Notes: generated from the sequence alone by a model not told the origin. A stretch of 64,000 nt of DNA from CAUPWF01 sp964369755 (GCA_964369755.1 CAYJFY010000001.1:91872-155871), one strand, 5' to 3'. Counted from the first letter of the stretch, positions 42,779 to 52,595 are shown. Made by a program: numbers and translations.

Positions 42779-45196
42779 CTATTGTCTTAATTCGATGTCT
42801 AACTCTTTTAGCCCCTTTAGGATTCGCTCCATTGCTGGTGTGATATCTGCTTCTTCCAATGTTCTATCCTTTGCACGGAAGACAATCGAATATGCCACTG
42901 ACTTGTAGCCACTCTGAATCTGCTCCCCTTCATAGATATCGAACAGGTTATAGCTCTCTAAGAACTCCCCACCTTTTTTCGCAATGATGTCCTCAACACT
43001 TCCAACTAGAATTTCTTTTGGCATTACCATACTAATATCACGTGTTACCGCAGGGAACTTCGCCACCCCCTCATATCTTCTCTCAAATGTAGCGAATTTC
43101 TCTAATACAGGCATATCAATGACAGCTACATAGACACGCTCTCCGATGCTATAGTTATCCGAAACCTCTGGATGAATTTCTCCTAGATATCCAACTACTT
43201 CTCCGTTGTAGACCATGCTTGCCTTACGTCCTGGATGTAAGAATGGTAATGCAATCTCTGGATTATAAGTTACTTTCTCTGACATTCCCATCTTTGTAAA
43301 CAATTCTTCTACTGCACCTTTCATGGTGAAGAAGTCTCCCTCTCCATACATTCCCAGTGTCAACTGCATACGCTCCTCTGGTAATTCTGTGACAGGAACT
43401 TGTTTTGGAAGATAAATATTGCCCAATTCATAGAGTCTAACATTCTTATTTCTTCTGTTGTAGTTCGTAGAAAGAGAACTTAACATTCCATTGAGCGAAA
43501 CGGTTCTCATAATGCTATAGTCTTCTCCCAAAGGATTCAAAATCGTCACTGTTTTTCTCAAATCAGAATCTTCCGCAATCAATAACTTGTCAAAGACCTT
43601 CGGGCTCTCAAAAGAATAGCTCATACCTTGGCTAAATCCGCAGAATTCTGCCACATCACGCGCCACCTGCTCTAAACGTAATTTATACGATAATTTTCCT
43701 GTAGTAGCCTCTCCCTGTGGCAAAGTCGTAGGAATGTTGTCATATCCATAGAAACGTGCAACTTCCTCGGCTAAGTCTGCCATACAGAACAAATCATGTC
43801 GAAAGGTTGGTGTGATTACTTGATTCGTCGCCTCATCATACACCAATCCGACTTTTTCAAAATATGCAATCATCTTCTCTGCTGAAATATCAGTTCCCAA
43901 AAGCGCATTGATTCTCTCTGGCTCAAATGTGATACTCACTGGCTCTTTTTTCTTACCATAAGCATCTACCATTCCACCTACTACTGTACCAGCTCCTAAT
44001 TCTTCAATCAACTGGCAAGCTCGATTGATTGCCGCTTCCGCGTTGTTTGGATCCAATCCCTTTTCGAATTTTCCTGATGCATCGGTTCGAAGTCCAATCT
44101 TCTTGCTCGATAGTCTCACATTGGTTCCATCGAAACAAGCTGCTTCAAATAGCATTGTCTCAACACTGTCTGTAATCATAGAGTTTTCTCCACCCATGAT
44201 TCCAGCAATTCCGATAGACTTTTCTCCATCGCAGATCATCAACACACTCTCGTCTAAACTTCGCTCTTGTCCATCCAGTGTTGTAAACGTCTCTCCCTCG
44301 TGTGCAGTTCTTACAATGATTTCATTCTTCGCAATGGTGGACAAATCATATGCATGCATTGGTTGTCCATATTCTTCCATCACATAGTTGGTAATATCTA
44401 CCAAGTTATTAATCGGACGGATTCCAACCGATGCAAGTCTACGTTGCATCCATTTTGGTGACGGTCCAATCTTCACATCTTTGACAACTCTCGCGCAGAA
44501 TCTCGGGCATAGTTCCGTGTTTTCCACACTTACCTTAATGAAATCACTGGCTTTTTCATCATTTCCTGTTTCTGCTATCTCTGGTGGATAGAATTCTTTA
44601 CCAAAGGTAGCCGCTGCCTCACGGGCAATCCCAACCACGCTGAAACAATCCACGCGATTCGATGTTACCTCATACTCGATGACTACATCATCCAATCCCA
44701 TTGCCTTGATTGCACTCTCTCCAATGGTCGCATCTTCTGGGAAGATATAGATTCCGTCTTCTGGTGCCTCTGGGTACATCTCGCGTGTAGTTCCAAGTTC
44801 TTCTACCGAACACATCATTCCAAAACTCTCTACCCCTCGAAGTTTCCCCTTCTTAATCTTCATTCCGCCCTTTGTCTTCACTCCGTCACGTCCACCTGCT
44901 ACACGGCCGCCGTCTAGAACAACTGGAATTTTATCTCCTTCGTTCACATTCTTTGCACCTGTAACAATCTGTACCGATTCGCTACCAATATTTACTTGAC
45001 AAACGACTAATTTATCTGCGTCTGGATGTTTCTCAATCTTATCAATCTGTCCAATTACAATCTTCTCTAAATCCTGATCCAATTGTTCATACCCTTCCAC
45101 CTTCGTTCCAGAAAGTGTCATTCCGTCTATATATTCTTGTGTTGTTACGTCCAAATCAGGAACGTATGCCTTTATCCATGATAAAGATGTATTCAT
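42779..45196 (-). CDS. pheT: Phenylalanyl-tRNA synthetase beta subunit
   Basis: An 805-residue PheT. N-terminal tRNA-binding OB domain (VVCQVNIGSESVQIVTGAKN), B3/B4 editing region, B5 domain (LCMADLAEEVARFYGYDNI-like), core similar to the alpha subunit, and C-terminal FDX-ACB anticodon domain (RYEGVAKFPAVTRDISMVMP). Works as alpha2beta2 with PheS, encoded 49 nt upstream; both are under the T-box leader. Confidence 0.97.
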   Translation of the reverse strand: MNTSLSWIKAYVPDLDVTTQEYIDGMTLSGTKVEGYEQLDQDLEKIVIGQIDKIEKHPDADKLVVCQVNIGSESVQIVTGAKNVNEGDKIPVVLDGGRVAGGRDGVKTKGGMKIKKGKLRGVESFGMMCSVEELGTTREMYPEAPEDGIYIFPEDATIGESAIKAMGLDDVVIEYEVTSNRVDCFSVVGIAREAAATFGKEFYPPEIAETGNDEKASDFIKVSVENTELCPRFCARVVKDVKIGPSPKWMQRRLASVGIRPINNLVDITNYVMEEYGQPMHAYDLSTIAKNEIIVRTAHEGETFTTLDGQERSLDESVLMICDGEKSIGIAGIMGGENSMITDSVETMLFEAACFDGTNVRLSSKKIGLRTDASGKFEKGLDPNNAEAAINRACQLIEELGAGTVVGGMVDAYGKKKEPVSITFEPERINALLGTDISAEKMIAYFEKVGLVYDEATNQVITPTFRHDLFCMADLAEEVARFYGYDNIPTTLPQGEATTGKLSYKLRLEQVARDVAEFCGFSQGMSYSFESPKVFDKLLIAEDSDLRKTVTILNPLGEDYSIMRTVSLNGMLSSLSTNYNRRNKNVRLYELGNIYLPKQVPVTELPEERMQLTLGMYGEGDFFTMKGAVEELFTKMGMSEKVTYNPEIALPFLHPGRKASMVYNGEVVGYLGEIHPEVSDNYSIGERVYVAVIDMPVLEKFATFERRYEGVAKFPAVTRDISMVMPKEILVGSVEDIIAKKGGEFLESYNLFDIYEGEQIQSGYKSVAYSIVFRAKDRTLEEADITPAMERILKGLKELDIELRQ

Positions 45197-45245
45197 GGTT
45201 ATTTCCTCCTAAATTTCAATTATTATAAAATTATCTATGCGCTTC

Positions 45246-46265
45246 CTAAAATTGCTTCAAGAAACGAATATCGTTCTCATATAGCAATCTCATATCATCA
45301 ATCTCATATTTCAATAATGCGATTCTCTCTAAACCAACACCGAAGGCAAATCCTGTATATTCATTCGGATCGATTCCACACATCTCCAATACATGTGGAT
45401 GCACCATTCCACAACCAAGAATCTCAATCCAACCCGATCCCTTACAGAAACGACAACCTTCTCCTCCACACTTAAAGCATGTCACATCTACTTCTGCACT
45501 TGGCTCTGTAAATGGAAAATGATGTGGGCGGAACTTTGTCTTCGTCTCTTCTCCAAATAACTCCTTCACAAACACCTCCAAAGTTCCCTTAAGATCTGCA
45601 AACGATACTTTCTTATCAATGACCAATCCTTCAAACTGGTGAAAAGAAGGGGAATGTGTTGCATCTACCTCATCTGAACGGAATACTCTACCTGGAGATA
45701 GGATACAGATTGGCAACTTCCCTTGCTCCATGATTCTTGCTTGAACTGGAGAAGTCTGGGTTCTAAGCACAATTTCTTTATTGATATAGAAGGTATCTTG
45801 CTCGTCTTTTGCAGGATGATTTTCTGGAATATTTAATTTTGTAAAGTTATACTCATCATATTCTACTTCTGGACCTTCTACTACCTCATAACCCATTCCT
45901 ACGAAGATTCTCTCTACCTCTTCGAGAGCAATCGTATTTGGATGACGATGTCCTAAGTTCATCTTCTTAGCTGGAAGTGTAACATCGATTACCTCTTCCT
46001 TTAGTTGCGCTTCTCTGATTGCATGTAAAATAGCCGATTTATTATCATCCAATGCTTTTTCAATCACTTCACGTGTTTCATTCACCATCTGACCAACAAG
46101 TGGTCTCTCTTCTGGAGATACGTCTTTCATCCCCTTTAATACTGCTGTCAATTCACCTTTTTTTCCTAGGTATTGCACTCTGACATCATTCAACTCTTCT
46201 GGTGTCTTGCACCCTTGAATCGCTGACAATGCCTCTTCTTGAATTTTTTGTAATTTTTCCTTCAT
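45246..46265 (-). CDS. pheS: Phenylalanyl-tRNA synthetase alpha subunit
   Basis: A 339-residue class II synthetase subunit. N-terminal coiled coil; motif 2 and 3 areas TSPVQARIM, FRSDEVDATHSPSFHQFEGL, GMVHPHVLEMCGID and GFAFGVGLERIALLKYEIDD. A zinc-like CFKCGGEGCRFCKGSG insert is typical of Firmicute PheS. Preceded by a T-box leader at 46300-46545. Confidence 0.98.
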   Translation of the reverse strand: MKEKLQKIQEEALSAIQGCKTPEELNDVRVQYLGKKGELTAVLKGMKDVSPEERPLVGQMVNETREVIEKALDDNKSAILHAIREAQLKEEVIDVTLPAKKMNLGHRHPNTIALEEVERIFVGMGYEVVEGPEVEYDEYNFTKLNIPENHPAKDEQDTFYINKEIVLRTQTSPVQARIMEQGKLPICILSPGRVFRSDEVDATHSPSFHQFEGLVIDKKVSFADLKGTLEVFVKELFGEETKTKFRPHHFPFTEPSAEVDVTCFKCGGEGCRFCKGSGWIEILGCGMVHPHVLEMCGIDPNEYTGFAFGVGLERIALLKYEIDDMRLLYENDIRFLKQF

Positions 46266-46299
46266 CTTCTTTCTCCTTAATAAACGGTTAAATAAATGG

Positions 46300-46545
46300 T
46301 TAAAAAAATCCCCATCCCTAAAAGGGACGAGGTTAATCGCGATACCACCCTAATTTCCATACCACTCATGTGATATGAACACTCAAGCTACGTAACGTGT
46401 AGATACGGCATCTCCTACTTGATTCAAAGACACAGCTCCTGTGGGAATTTCGAATAATCACCTGAACCAAGGGAACCTTTCAGCCTACGAATTCCCCTCT
46501 CTAATGGAAGTCAACCTTCTACTATGCACAATCATTGCTTTTCAT
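46300..46545 (-). promoter_or_regulatory. T-box leader controlling pheST
   Basis: The conserved T-box sequence appears on the minus strand as AGGGTGGTATCGCG at about 46337-46350, after a long stem I. The likely specifier codon is TTC (Phe) at 46454-46452, in ATTATTCGAAATTCCC. A terminator, CCTCGTCCCT and AGGGATGGGG then seven T, lies at about 46306-46335. Uncharged tRNA-Phe would stabilise the antiterminator and allow pheST expression. Confidence 0.92.
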
Positions 46546-46557
46546 TTATTCCTAATT

Positions 46558-46585
46558 ATTTTAACACATCATTGCTAATTGTCAA
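46558..46585 (-). promoter_or_regulatory. Promoter of the T-box-pheST unit
   Basis: Minus strand TTGACA (46585-46580), 16-nt spacer, TAAAAT (46563-46558). The -35 box lies inside the last codons of the YihY-family gene. Confidence 0.65.
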
Positions 46586-47462
46586 GATAATCTACAATTC
46601 TTCTCCATTTCCCTTTCTTCACATCCGGTATTCGAATCCGCTCATAGAACAAATAATTAATCTTTGCGCCTAGAATCAGAAGATTCATGGACAGATAAAA
46701 CCATAACATAATCAGGATGATTGTAGTCAAGCTTCCATACATGGCACTAAAATTAGCCGAATAATCTACATATAGAGCCAACCCATAGGATGAAATCATC
46801 CATCCCACTGTTGCAAATAAAGACCCTGGGATCTGATACCTCACTCGTACCTTTCGCCTCGGCAAAAATACATATGCCGCTAGAAAAACACAAAACAGAA
46901 CGGTGAAAGATGCAAGCCCTCTGATATGGATGATCTGATTGATTACATTACTAATTTCAGGAATGCTTTTTGAAAGATTTTCTCCAATGCTATCTCCAAA
47001 TACCAGAAAAACCATACAGATTACAATGGAGACCAAAAAACCTATCATATACAAAGTTGCCTTAACTCTCCGAATCCAATAACCACCTGTCTCTATATGT
47101 CCCCAGACCCAGTTAATTCCACTGATAACTGCCATCATTCCCTTGCTCGCCGACCACAGAGCCGTAATCAGCGCAATAGAAACTGTAGCTGTGGTTTGTC
47201 GTTCTGCTTGGTCTAAAAATGGTGTAATCAGATTCTCCATTTCATACGGGAAAAGCACACTGATTATATTTAATAAATCTGTCCTTGTTACTGGTGTAAA
47301 CTGCAACAAATTCATGATAAGTAATAGGAACGGAATCAACGATAACACCCAGAAAAATGCTGCCGACGCAGCAAGCGCTCTCGCTTCTTCCGCCTCTTCC
47401 ACACCCATGAACTTACGAATGTATTTGAATATTTTCTTGATTCCAGCCTTTAATCTCATCAC
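46575..47462 (-). CDS. YihY/BrkB family membrane protein
   Basis: About 295 residues with six membrane helices. Family motifs: ALAASAAFFWVLSLIPFLLL, ALWSASKGMMAVISGINWVW, and YGSLTTIILIMLWFYLSMNLL with NLLILGAKINYLF. Once annotated RNase BN, later shown to be a membrane protein of unknown function, possibly in envelope export. GTG at 47462 and ATG at 47459 both fit the AGGAGG ribosome binding site. It follows the SpoIID-like gene by 20 nt. Confidence 0.9.
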   Translation of the reverse strand: MMRLKAGIKKIFKYIRKFMGVEEAEEARALAASAAFFWVLSLIPFLLLIMNLLQFTPVTRTDLLNIISVLFPYEMENLITPFLDQAERQTTATVSIALITALWSASKGMMAVISGINWVWGHIETGGYWIRRVKATLYMIGFLVSIVICMVFLVFGDSIGENLSKSIPEISNVINQIIHIRGLASFTVLFCVFLAAYVFLPRRKVRVRYQIPGSLFATVGWMISSYGLALYVDYSANFSAMYGSLTTIILIMLWFYLSMNLLILGAKINYLFYERIRIPDVKKGKWRRIVDYLDN

Positions 47463-47482
47463 TTCGTATCCTCCTAATCAAC

Positions 47483-48916
47483 CTAGCGTATCAGTGCAGC
47501 CCCACTATAGAAAGTAGTCAAAATCTCTTCGTAATTCATTCCCAATAAGGCCATTTGATTGGCACCGTTTTGGCTCATCCCAATTCCGTGCCCATATCCT
47601 CCACCTTGAATCTGATATTCTTCTTCCGAAACTGTAATCTCAAAAAATCCACTCGGCAATAAAGTACCCCCTTCAACTGTACTGCCGTCATTCCTTGTAA
47701 TGATATGATTCGAACTAGCTAGGGCAGCGCGAATGCTATTCTCTGTTTCCACTGTCGCTTCACCATCTGTTCCTATAACGGTGAGTTCCGTGGCTACCTC
47801 ACCACTTCCTCGCTCCGTTACCTCAACAGATTCGATCTCGCCCAACTCTACCTCGAGATTCTCCTCTATGATTTCTTCTATATCGTTCTCCGACACAGTA
47901 AGCGACCACTGATACCATGGCAATTCTGCCTCGTAATCTGTTCCATCTTGCCCAACATCTACACTCTTCAAATAATCCTTCTGTTCCCAATCTTCCACTC
48001 CCCAAGCACCCAAATCCGTAGTGGTGCCACATGAGGTGGAGAAGAAATAAGTCGTGATGACCTTCCCATCGTAGCCTAATTTCTCACCCTCTGTCTCTTG
48101 AATCGCTGCATTTGTCGATTCTGCCTCATCAAAATTGTTATAGACTTGAAATGAAACACTATCATCTACATGCGCCTGCTGCTCTGGATAATGATATTGT
48201 AGCATATTGTTATACGCATAGCTTCTGGCACACACCGCCTGAGCCTTTAGCGCCTCCATCTCATAGCTACTCGGCATCTCACTTGGAATCACACTGCGAA
48301 GATACAATTCCAAAGGCAACTCATTCACAATCATAATACCCGCATGATCAAGAAACAACTCAAACTCTCCATAATAGGCTGGTTCACCATATGCTCTAGT
48401 CAATGAATGAAGCGTTATCTTTCCGCCCTCTTCCACTGGGGTAATTCGGATCGTTCCATCTGCAAATCTCTCGTCGTCTAATCCGATCTCAACAGCCTCT
48501 TCAAATATCTCGATGGTCTCGATATTCTCTGATTGATAGTACACCTTCACACCTTGAGTCCCACTCACTTTCACTGTTTCGTGTGTTAACTCTGTATAGT
48601 CCTCACTTTTTAGCAACACACGGATATCCCCTGTAACGGGAAGTGTCTGTACCATCTCCTCCTGTTCTTCCACACCTTGATTAGACATCTCATCAAAATC
48701 CTCATCCAATTCTTCTGGGGATTCCGATAATGTTTCCGTAGAATCTTGCTGATTCTCCACCTCTAGTCCCTCCACAGAAGAATTCCTTGTAATAGTCATT
48801 CCGATCGTCACACCTATAAATACAACCAAGGCAAAAGCAGCGCCTTTATAGAGAACCTGCTTCCATTTTACATTTATTCCTTTTATTCGTTCTATCAATG
48901 ATTTAATTCTACCCAT
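47483..48916 (-). CDS. SpoIID/LytB-domain lytic transglycosylase
   Basis: A 477-residue membrane-anchored protein: cytoplasmic basic tail, one helix (AAFALVVFIGVTIGMTI, about 26-42), acidic linker, then a SpoIID domain from about 195. SVIPSEMPSSYEMEALKAQA carries Glu213, equivalent to the catalytic Glu of SpoIID, and GYGHGIGMSQNGANQMA is the C-terminal domain signature. SpoIID cleaves peptidoglycan during engulfment; this longer, acidic form could be the sporulation protein or a vegetative paralogue. A hairpin lies just upstream of the gene. Confidence 0.85.
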   Translation of the reverse strand: MGRIKSLIERIKGINVKWKQVLYKGAAFALVVFIGVTIGMTITRNSSVEGLEVENQQDSTETLSESPEELDEDFDEMSNQGVEEQEEMVQTLPVTGDIRVLLKSEDYTELTHETVKVSGTQGVKVYYQSENIETIEIFEEAVEIGLDDERFADGTIRITPVEEGGKITLHSLTRAYGEPAYYGEFELFLDHAGIMIVNELPLELYLRSVIPSEMPSSYEMEALKAQAVCARSYAYNNMLQYHYPEQQAHVDDSVSFQVYNNFDEAESTNAAIQETEGEKLGYDGKVITTYFFSTSCGTTTDLGAWGVEDWEQKDYLKSVDVGQDGTDYEAELPWYQWSLTVSENDIEEIIEENLEVELGEIESVEVTERGSGEVATELTVIGTDGEATVETENSIRAALASSNHIITRNDGSTVEGGTLLPSGFFEITVSEEEYQIQGGGYGHGIGMSQNGANQMALLGMNYEEILTTFYSGAALIR

Positions 48917-48980
48917 TTCCCATCCCTTATTTTTTTATTTTCGTTTCAAAATATGAGTGTAAAGCACTCCTCGCGGAGCA

Positions 48981-49019
48981 TTTAAATATTGTGAAAATGA
49001 AGTTTTCACAATATTTAAA
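48981..49019. repeat. 17-bp perfect inverted repeat upstream of the SpoIID-like gene
   Basis: Arms TTTAAATATTGTGAAAA (48981-48997) and TTTTCACAATATTTAAA (49003-49019) with a 5-nt loop. It lies just past the terminator of the ncRNA at 49013-49229 and 64 nt before the SpoIID-like gene, and may be an operator or a second stop. Confidence 0.6.
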
Positions 49020-49229
49020 AACAGCCGCTTTCGCGACTGCTTCTTATCTTTTGTATTGACCCGAAATGTCGGTCTGCATTTTGACGCCTAGCCTGAGCTA
49101 GGTGGGCAACCGCATCTACTCCGCTGCCTTCCACTGCGCAATGATGGCTTGACATTGTTGTAGAGATATAGGAATCCCGAAATCGTAGTTGTAGGTTCAA
49201 AATGGCAGATAAACGAACATCTCAGGTAC
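49013..49229 (-). ncRNA. ssrS: Structured small RNA, probably 6S RNA
   Basis: About 210 nt with its own strong promoter and terminator and no reading frame. The 5' end reads CTGAGATGTTCG, like the 5' end of known 6S RNAs. A long-range closing stem can form between TCTGCCATTTTGAAC (5' side) and GTCAAAATGCAGA (3' side), enclosing smaller hairpins (CCTAGC/GCTAGG, CAATG/CATTG). The 3' end is a GC stem CAGTCGC-GAAA-GCGGCTG followed by TTTTT (49039-49017). Size, single long hairpin layout and expression signals fit 6S RNA, which binds RNA polymerase. The family is not proven by sequence alone. Confidence 0.65.
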
Positions 49230-49235
49230 ATTAGT

Positions 49236-49264
49236 ATTATATACGATTTACATACTTTTTACAA
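49236..49264 (-). promoter_or_regulatory. Promoter of the small RNA
   Basis: Minus strand TTGTAA (49264-49259), 17-nt spacer, perfect TATAAT (49241-49236). Start expected near 49229. Confidence 0.72.
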
Positions 49265-49287
49265 GCCGAAAGTGAATTTCATCCTCT

Positions 49288-49330
49288 AAAAATACAGGAG
49301 TAGAATGAAATTCATTCTACTCCTGTATTT
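49288..49330 (-). terminator. Terminator of the tRNA-Gly gene
   Basis: Perfect 20-bp stem: arms at 49290-49309 and 49311-49330, 1-nt centre, starting AAATACAGGAG, followed by TTTTT on the minus strand. Confidence 0.85.
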
Positions 49331-49335
49331 AGACG

Positions 49336-49408
49336 AGCGACAGACGGGGTTCGAACCCGCGACCCCAACCTTGGCAAGGTTGTACTCTACCAGCTGAGCC
49401 ACTGTCGC
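49336..49408 (-). tRNA. tRNA-Gly (GCC)
   Basis: Acceptor arms GCGACAG and CTGTCGC, D arm GCTCAGCTGGTAGAG, anticodon stem CAACC/GGTTG with loop TTGCCAA (anticodon GCC), T arm GGGTTCGAACCC. CCA is not encoded. Discriminator base T. Followed by a strong terminator. Confidence 0.97.
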
Positions 49409-49502
49409 AATCTTAAGTTGTGTCCCTTACCAGAACAATAGCTATATTATCACATCTAAAAAAACTTGTCAACAACTTTTTCTCAATCTGACTTAAGTTT
49501 TT

Positions 49503-50606
49503 TTAGAACAACCTTGCGATATCATTGAATAGAACCACAACCATCAACACCATCAAAAGAGCAAAGCCCACAAAATGTGCCATTCCCTCTTTCTCTGGCG
49601 AGATTCTTTTTCCTCTGATTGCCTCTATGATGAGGAATACTAATCTTCCACCATCGAGTGCTGGTATTGGCAATAAGTTCATCACTCCTAAGTTGGCCGC
49701 TAGTAATATGGTCAAGTTTAGCATGCTGATTACCGTGCTCAAAAGTCCATATTGCGAACTTGCATCGTAGGTATCTTCTACCACGGTTACAATACCCACT
49801 GGACCTGCCATTTCATCCATACTAACTCCACCTGTCACCAATAACCGCAAAGATTCCACCACAATATCAATCCGATATTTCATGGTAAAGAAACCATATT
49901 CCAGCATCTCTAAAGGATTTGCCTGCTGATAGCCTACACTCCCTACTCCTAGAATATAAGCTCCCGTACTTTCATCAATGGTTGGGGTGACCTGAACCGT
50001 GTATTTCTCTCCTTCGCGCTCATACGTCACATCCACTGGTTCTGTTCCATTGAATTGCATGAAGAACATCAATTCCTCCCACAACTTCACATTCTTCCCA
50101 TTGAGTTCAGTAATCACATCTCCTGTTTGAAGTCCTGCTTCCATGGCTGGTGTTGGAGTATCTCGCTCTGTCATTTGTATTTCTGTAGAAATAAAGCCCA
50201 CCGTCGCTACAACGATTACCGATAGTACAAATGCCAAAATAAAGTTGAACAAAGGTCCAGCAAATATCACTGCCATCCTTGCCCAAACAGATTTTTCATT
50301 GAAATTCCCCTTTAATTCTGGTTTGGAAGACATCTCCGTCGCCTGTGACTCCTCAGACTCCTCTACATTGTCTGGAAGTTCCTCTTCCTCCTCCGTGTCA
50401 TCTTCCCCCATCATGCAAGAACCGCCTAATGGAAGTAATTTCAAGGAATATATCGTATCTCCTATTTTTTTACTAAGAAGGGTTGGTCCCATTCCAATCG
50501 CAAACTCAAAGACTACAATCCCATTCTTTTTCGCCACCAACATATGTCCTAATTCATGTATAATTACAATCATACCAAATATTATAATTGCTAGAACTAT
50601 ACCCAT
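49503..50606 (-). CDS. rseP: Site-2 protease RseP
   Basis: A 367-residue membrane metalloprotease. Zinc motif HELGH (His17, Glu18, His21) in the first helix, one PDZ domain (EAGLQTGDVITELNGKNVKL), and NLLPIPALDGGRLVF, the second metal motif, near the end. An acidic insert (DDTEEEEELPDN) follows the first helix. It cuts membrane-bound anti-sigma factors or signal peptides. Operon uppS-cdsA-dxr-rseP is the standard Firmicute order; 1 nt after dxr. Confidence 0.95.
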   Translation of the reverse strand: MGIVLAIIIFGMIVIIHELGHMLVAKKNGIVVFEFAIGMGPTLLSKKIGDTIYSLKLLPLGGSCMMGEDDTEEEEELPDNVEESEESQATEMSSKPELKGNFNEKSVWARMAVIFAGPLFNFILAFVLSVIVVATVGFISTEIQMTERDTPTPAMEAGLQTGDVITELNGKNVKLWEELMFFMQFNGTEPVDVTYEREGEKYTVQVTPTIDESTGAYILGVGSVGYQQANPLEMLEYGFFTMKYRIDIVVESLRLLVTGGVSMDEMAGPVGIVTVVEDTYDASSQYGLLSTVISMLNLTILLAANLGVMNLLPIPALDGGRLVFLIIEAIRGKRISPEKEGMAHFVGFALLMVLMVVVLFNDIARLF

Positions 50607-50607
50607 T

Positions 50608-51750
50608 CTACCACCTACCCTCTATCTTCTCATAAATCTTTTCTTCTATCTCCAGTATGTCATCGATCGTAGGTGATTCTATCACTTCATGTTCTCTCAT
50701 GCAGATTTCTACAATTTCAGATATTTGCAGATAGGATATTTCCCTATTTAAAAATTTCGCAACTGCCTTTTCGTTTGCCGCATTATACACCGTCGGCAGA
50801 GATCCACCGATTTTTCCTGCCTCGTATGCTAGTCTTAGCCCAGAAAATGTATCCAAGTCGGGTTGCTCGAATGTAATGCTCGCTATCTTACTAAAATCCA
50901 ATCGTTCGCCCGAAAGGCTTCTGCGCTCTGGATAATATATCGCATACTGAATCGGCAATTTCATATCAGGTGTACCAAGTTGAGCCATCACTGCCCCATC
51001 TTTATACTCTACCATAGAGTGTATGATGCTCTGAGGTTGTACTACAACCTCAATCTTCTCGATTGGAACATCGAAGAGCCATTTTGCCTCTATAACCTCT
51101 AATCCTTTATTGATCATGGTAGACGAATCGATGGTAATCTTTCTCCCCATCTCCCAGTTTGGATGCTTTAGCGCATCTTCTACTTGAACTCCCTCTAAGT
51201 CTCTGCGTGTTTTCCCTCGAAAAGGACCCCCTGAGGCTGTGAGGTAGATTTTACTAACTTCCTTCCAATCATTTCCCTGAAGACATTGGAATATCGCACT
51301 ATGTTCACTGTCTACCGGCAAGATTGATACGCCTTGCTTTTTCGCCAAAGGCATGATGATATGCCCTGCCGTTACTAGGGTTTCCTTGTTGGCAAGTGCG
51401 ATATGTTTCTTCGCTTCGATGGCCGATATGGTCGGTAAAATTCCAATCATCCCTACCACAGCACTGACCACCAGGTCAGCCTCTGGCATCGTAGCCACAA
51501 GATTCAACCCTTCCATCCCATGGTAGACTGGAATCTCAAGATCTGCTAATCGTTCCCTCAATCTCTGTGCATCCGATTCTTCCCAAATGGAAATCATGGC
51601 TGGTCGAAACTCTCTAGCCTGTTTCTCAAGCATTTCTATATTTTTCCCTGCTGAGAGTCCCCACACACGGATATCTCCCTGCTCACGTACCACTTCTAAT
51701 GTCTGTGTTCCTATAGACCCTGTAGATCCAATTATAGCTATGTTTCTCAT
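50608..51750 (-). CDS. dxr: 1-deoxy-D-xylulose 5-phosphate reductoisomerase
   Basis: A 380-residue Dxr of the MEP isoprenoid pathway. NADPH site IAIIGSTGSIGTQTLEVVRE, metal-binding ILPVDSEHSAIFQCL, GGPFRG flexible-loop motif, HPNWEMGRKITIDSSTMINKGL. Supplies precursors for UppS, encoded two genes upstream. Confidence 0.98.
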   Translation of the reverse strand: MRNIAIIGSTGSIGTQTLEVVREQGDIRVWGLSAGKNIEMLEKQAREFRPAMISIWEESDAQRLRERLADLEIPVYHGMEGLNLVATMPEADLVVSAVVGMIGILPTISAIEAKKHIALANKETLVTAGHIIMPLAKKQGVSILPVDSEHSAIFQCLQGNDWKEVSKIYLTASGGPFRGKTRRDLEGVQVEDALKHPNWEMGRKITIDSSTMINKGLEVIEAKWLFDVPIEKIEVVVQPQSIIHSMVEYKDGAVMAQLGTPDMKLPIQYAIYYPERRSLSGERLDFSKIASITFEQPDLDTFSGLRLAYEAGKIGGSLPTVYNAANEKAVAKFLNREISYLQISEIVEICMREHEVIESPTIDDILEIEEKIYEKIEGRW

Positions 51751-51787
51751 GCTTTAGCTCCTCATTTTCTCTTAAGCCTCATCCATT

Positions 51788-52594
51788 TTAAATCAAAAAC
51801 AATAATAGATAATATAGGACTGGGCTGATAAATATCATACTATCGAATCGATCCAATATCCCACCATGTCCTGGTATCAACCTTCCGTAATCCTTAATAT
51901 CACCATCTCTTTTGATTCCCGAAGCCAACAAATCTCCAATCATAGAAATAATCGCTCCGATTACACAGATGATTACAAATAGATAAATCGGAAATTCTGT
52001 TCCCTGAAACGTATTCATGCAAAATCCATAGATTCCGCCCAGTAACCCTGCGCCTACTGCACCACCCACTGCACCTTCCACGGATTTCTTCGGGCTCAGT
52101 TTCGGCGACATCTTATGTTTTCCGAATAGCACACCCACGCAATATGCGCAAGTATCGCAGCCCCATGAGCACAAAAACACAAGCCACACAAGATAGATTC
52201 CATCTTCTAATGTTCGTATATGGTAGACATAGGACATCAAAATTGTCACATAAAAAAACGCAAACAACACCAATGCAATCTGTTCATAATTATATTTGGG
52301 ATATAAAAACACGTAGATTCCTGCTAGCATAACAAACAATGCTACTGTTGCAACCAATACGGACTCCGAAAAATCCAAACCACTAAATTCCAACAAAGCA
52401 TAATACACTGCCGTCATTACATAGGATACAATTCCAGGTGCTTTCCCATTCATTTTTTTAACCTTTAACAACTCTATCATCCCAATGATACTGATAATTG
52501 TCAATGTCGTAATCAAAATCCCCTCACCCGACATAATGGTAAGAACTGCCACAAAGATCAATACGATCCCACTAATCAGTCGTTCCCAGAACAT
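51788..52594 (-). CDS. cdsA: Phosphatidate cytidylyltransferase
   Basis: A 268-residue membrane enzyme that makes CDP-diacylglycerol. Several helices, and the C-terminal signature SMIGDLLASGIKRDGDIKDY followed by GRLIPGHGGILDRFDSMIF. The ATG at 52594 follows AAGGAGG and lies 1 nt after the uppS stop. A Met at 52648 inside uppS is rejected. Confidence 0.96.
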   Translation of the reverse strand: MFWERLISGIVLIFVAVLTIMSGEGILITTLTIISIIGMIELLKVKKMNGKAPGIVSYVMTAVYYALLEFSGLDFSESVLVATVALFVMLAGIYVFLYPKYNYEQIALVLFAFFYVTILMSYVYHIRTLEDGIYLVWLVFLCSWGCDTCAYCVGVLFGKHKMSPKLSPKKSVEGAVGGAVGAGLLGGIYGFCMNTFQGTEFPIYLFVIICVIGAIISMIGDLLASGIKRDGDIKDYGRLIPGHGGILDRFDSMIFISPVLYYLLLFLI

Positions 52595-52595
52595 A

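Noticed and set aside
49015..49200. 61-codon minus-strand frame in the 6S-like region
   Set aside because: No ribosome binding site; the stretch has promoter, stem structure and terminator of a non-coding RNA.
50143..50676. 177-codon plus-strand frame opposite rseP and dxr
   Set aside because: Antisense to two certain genes and without family motifs.
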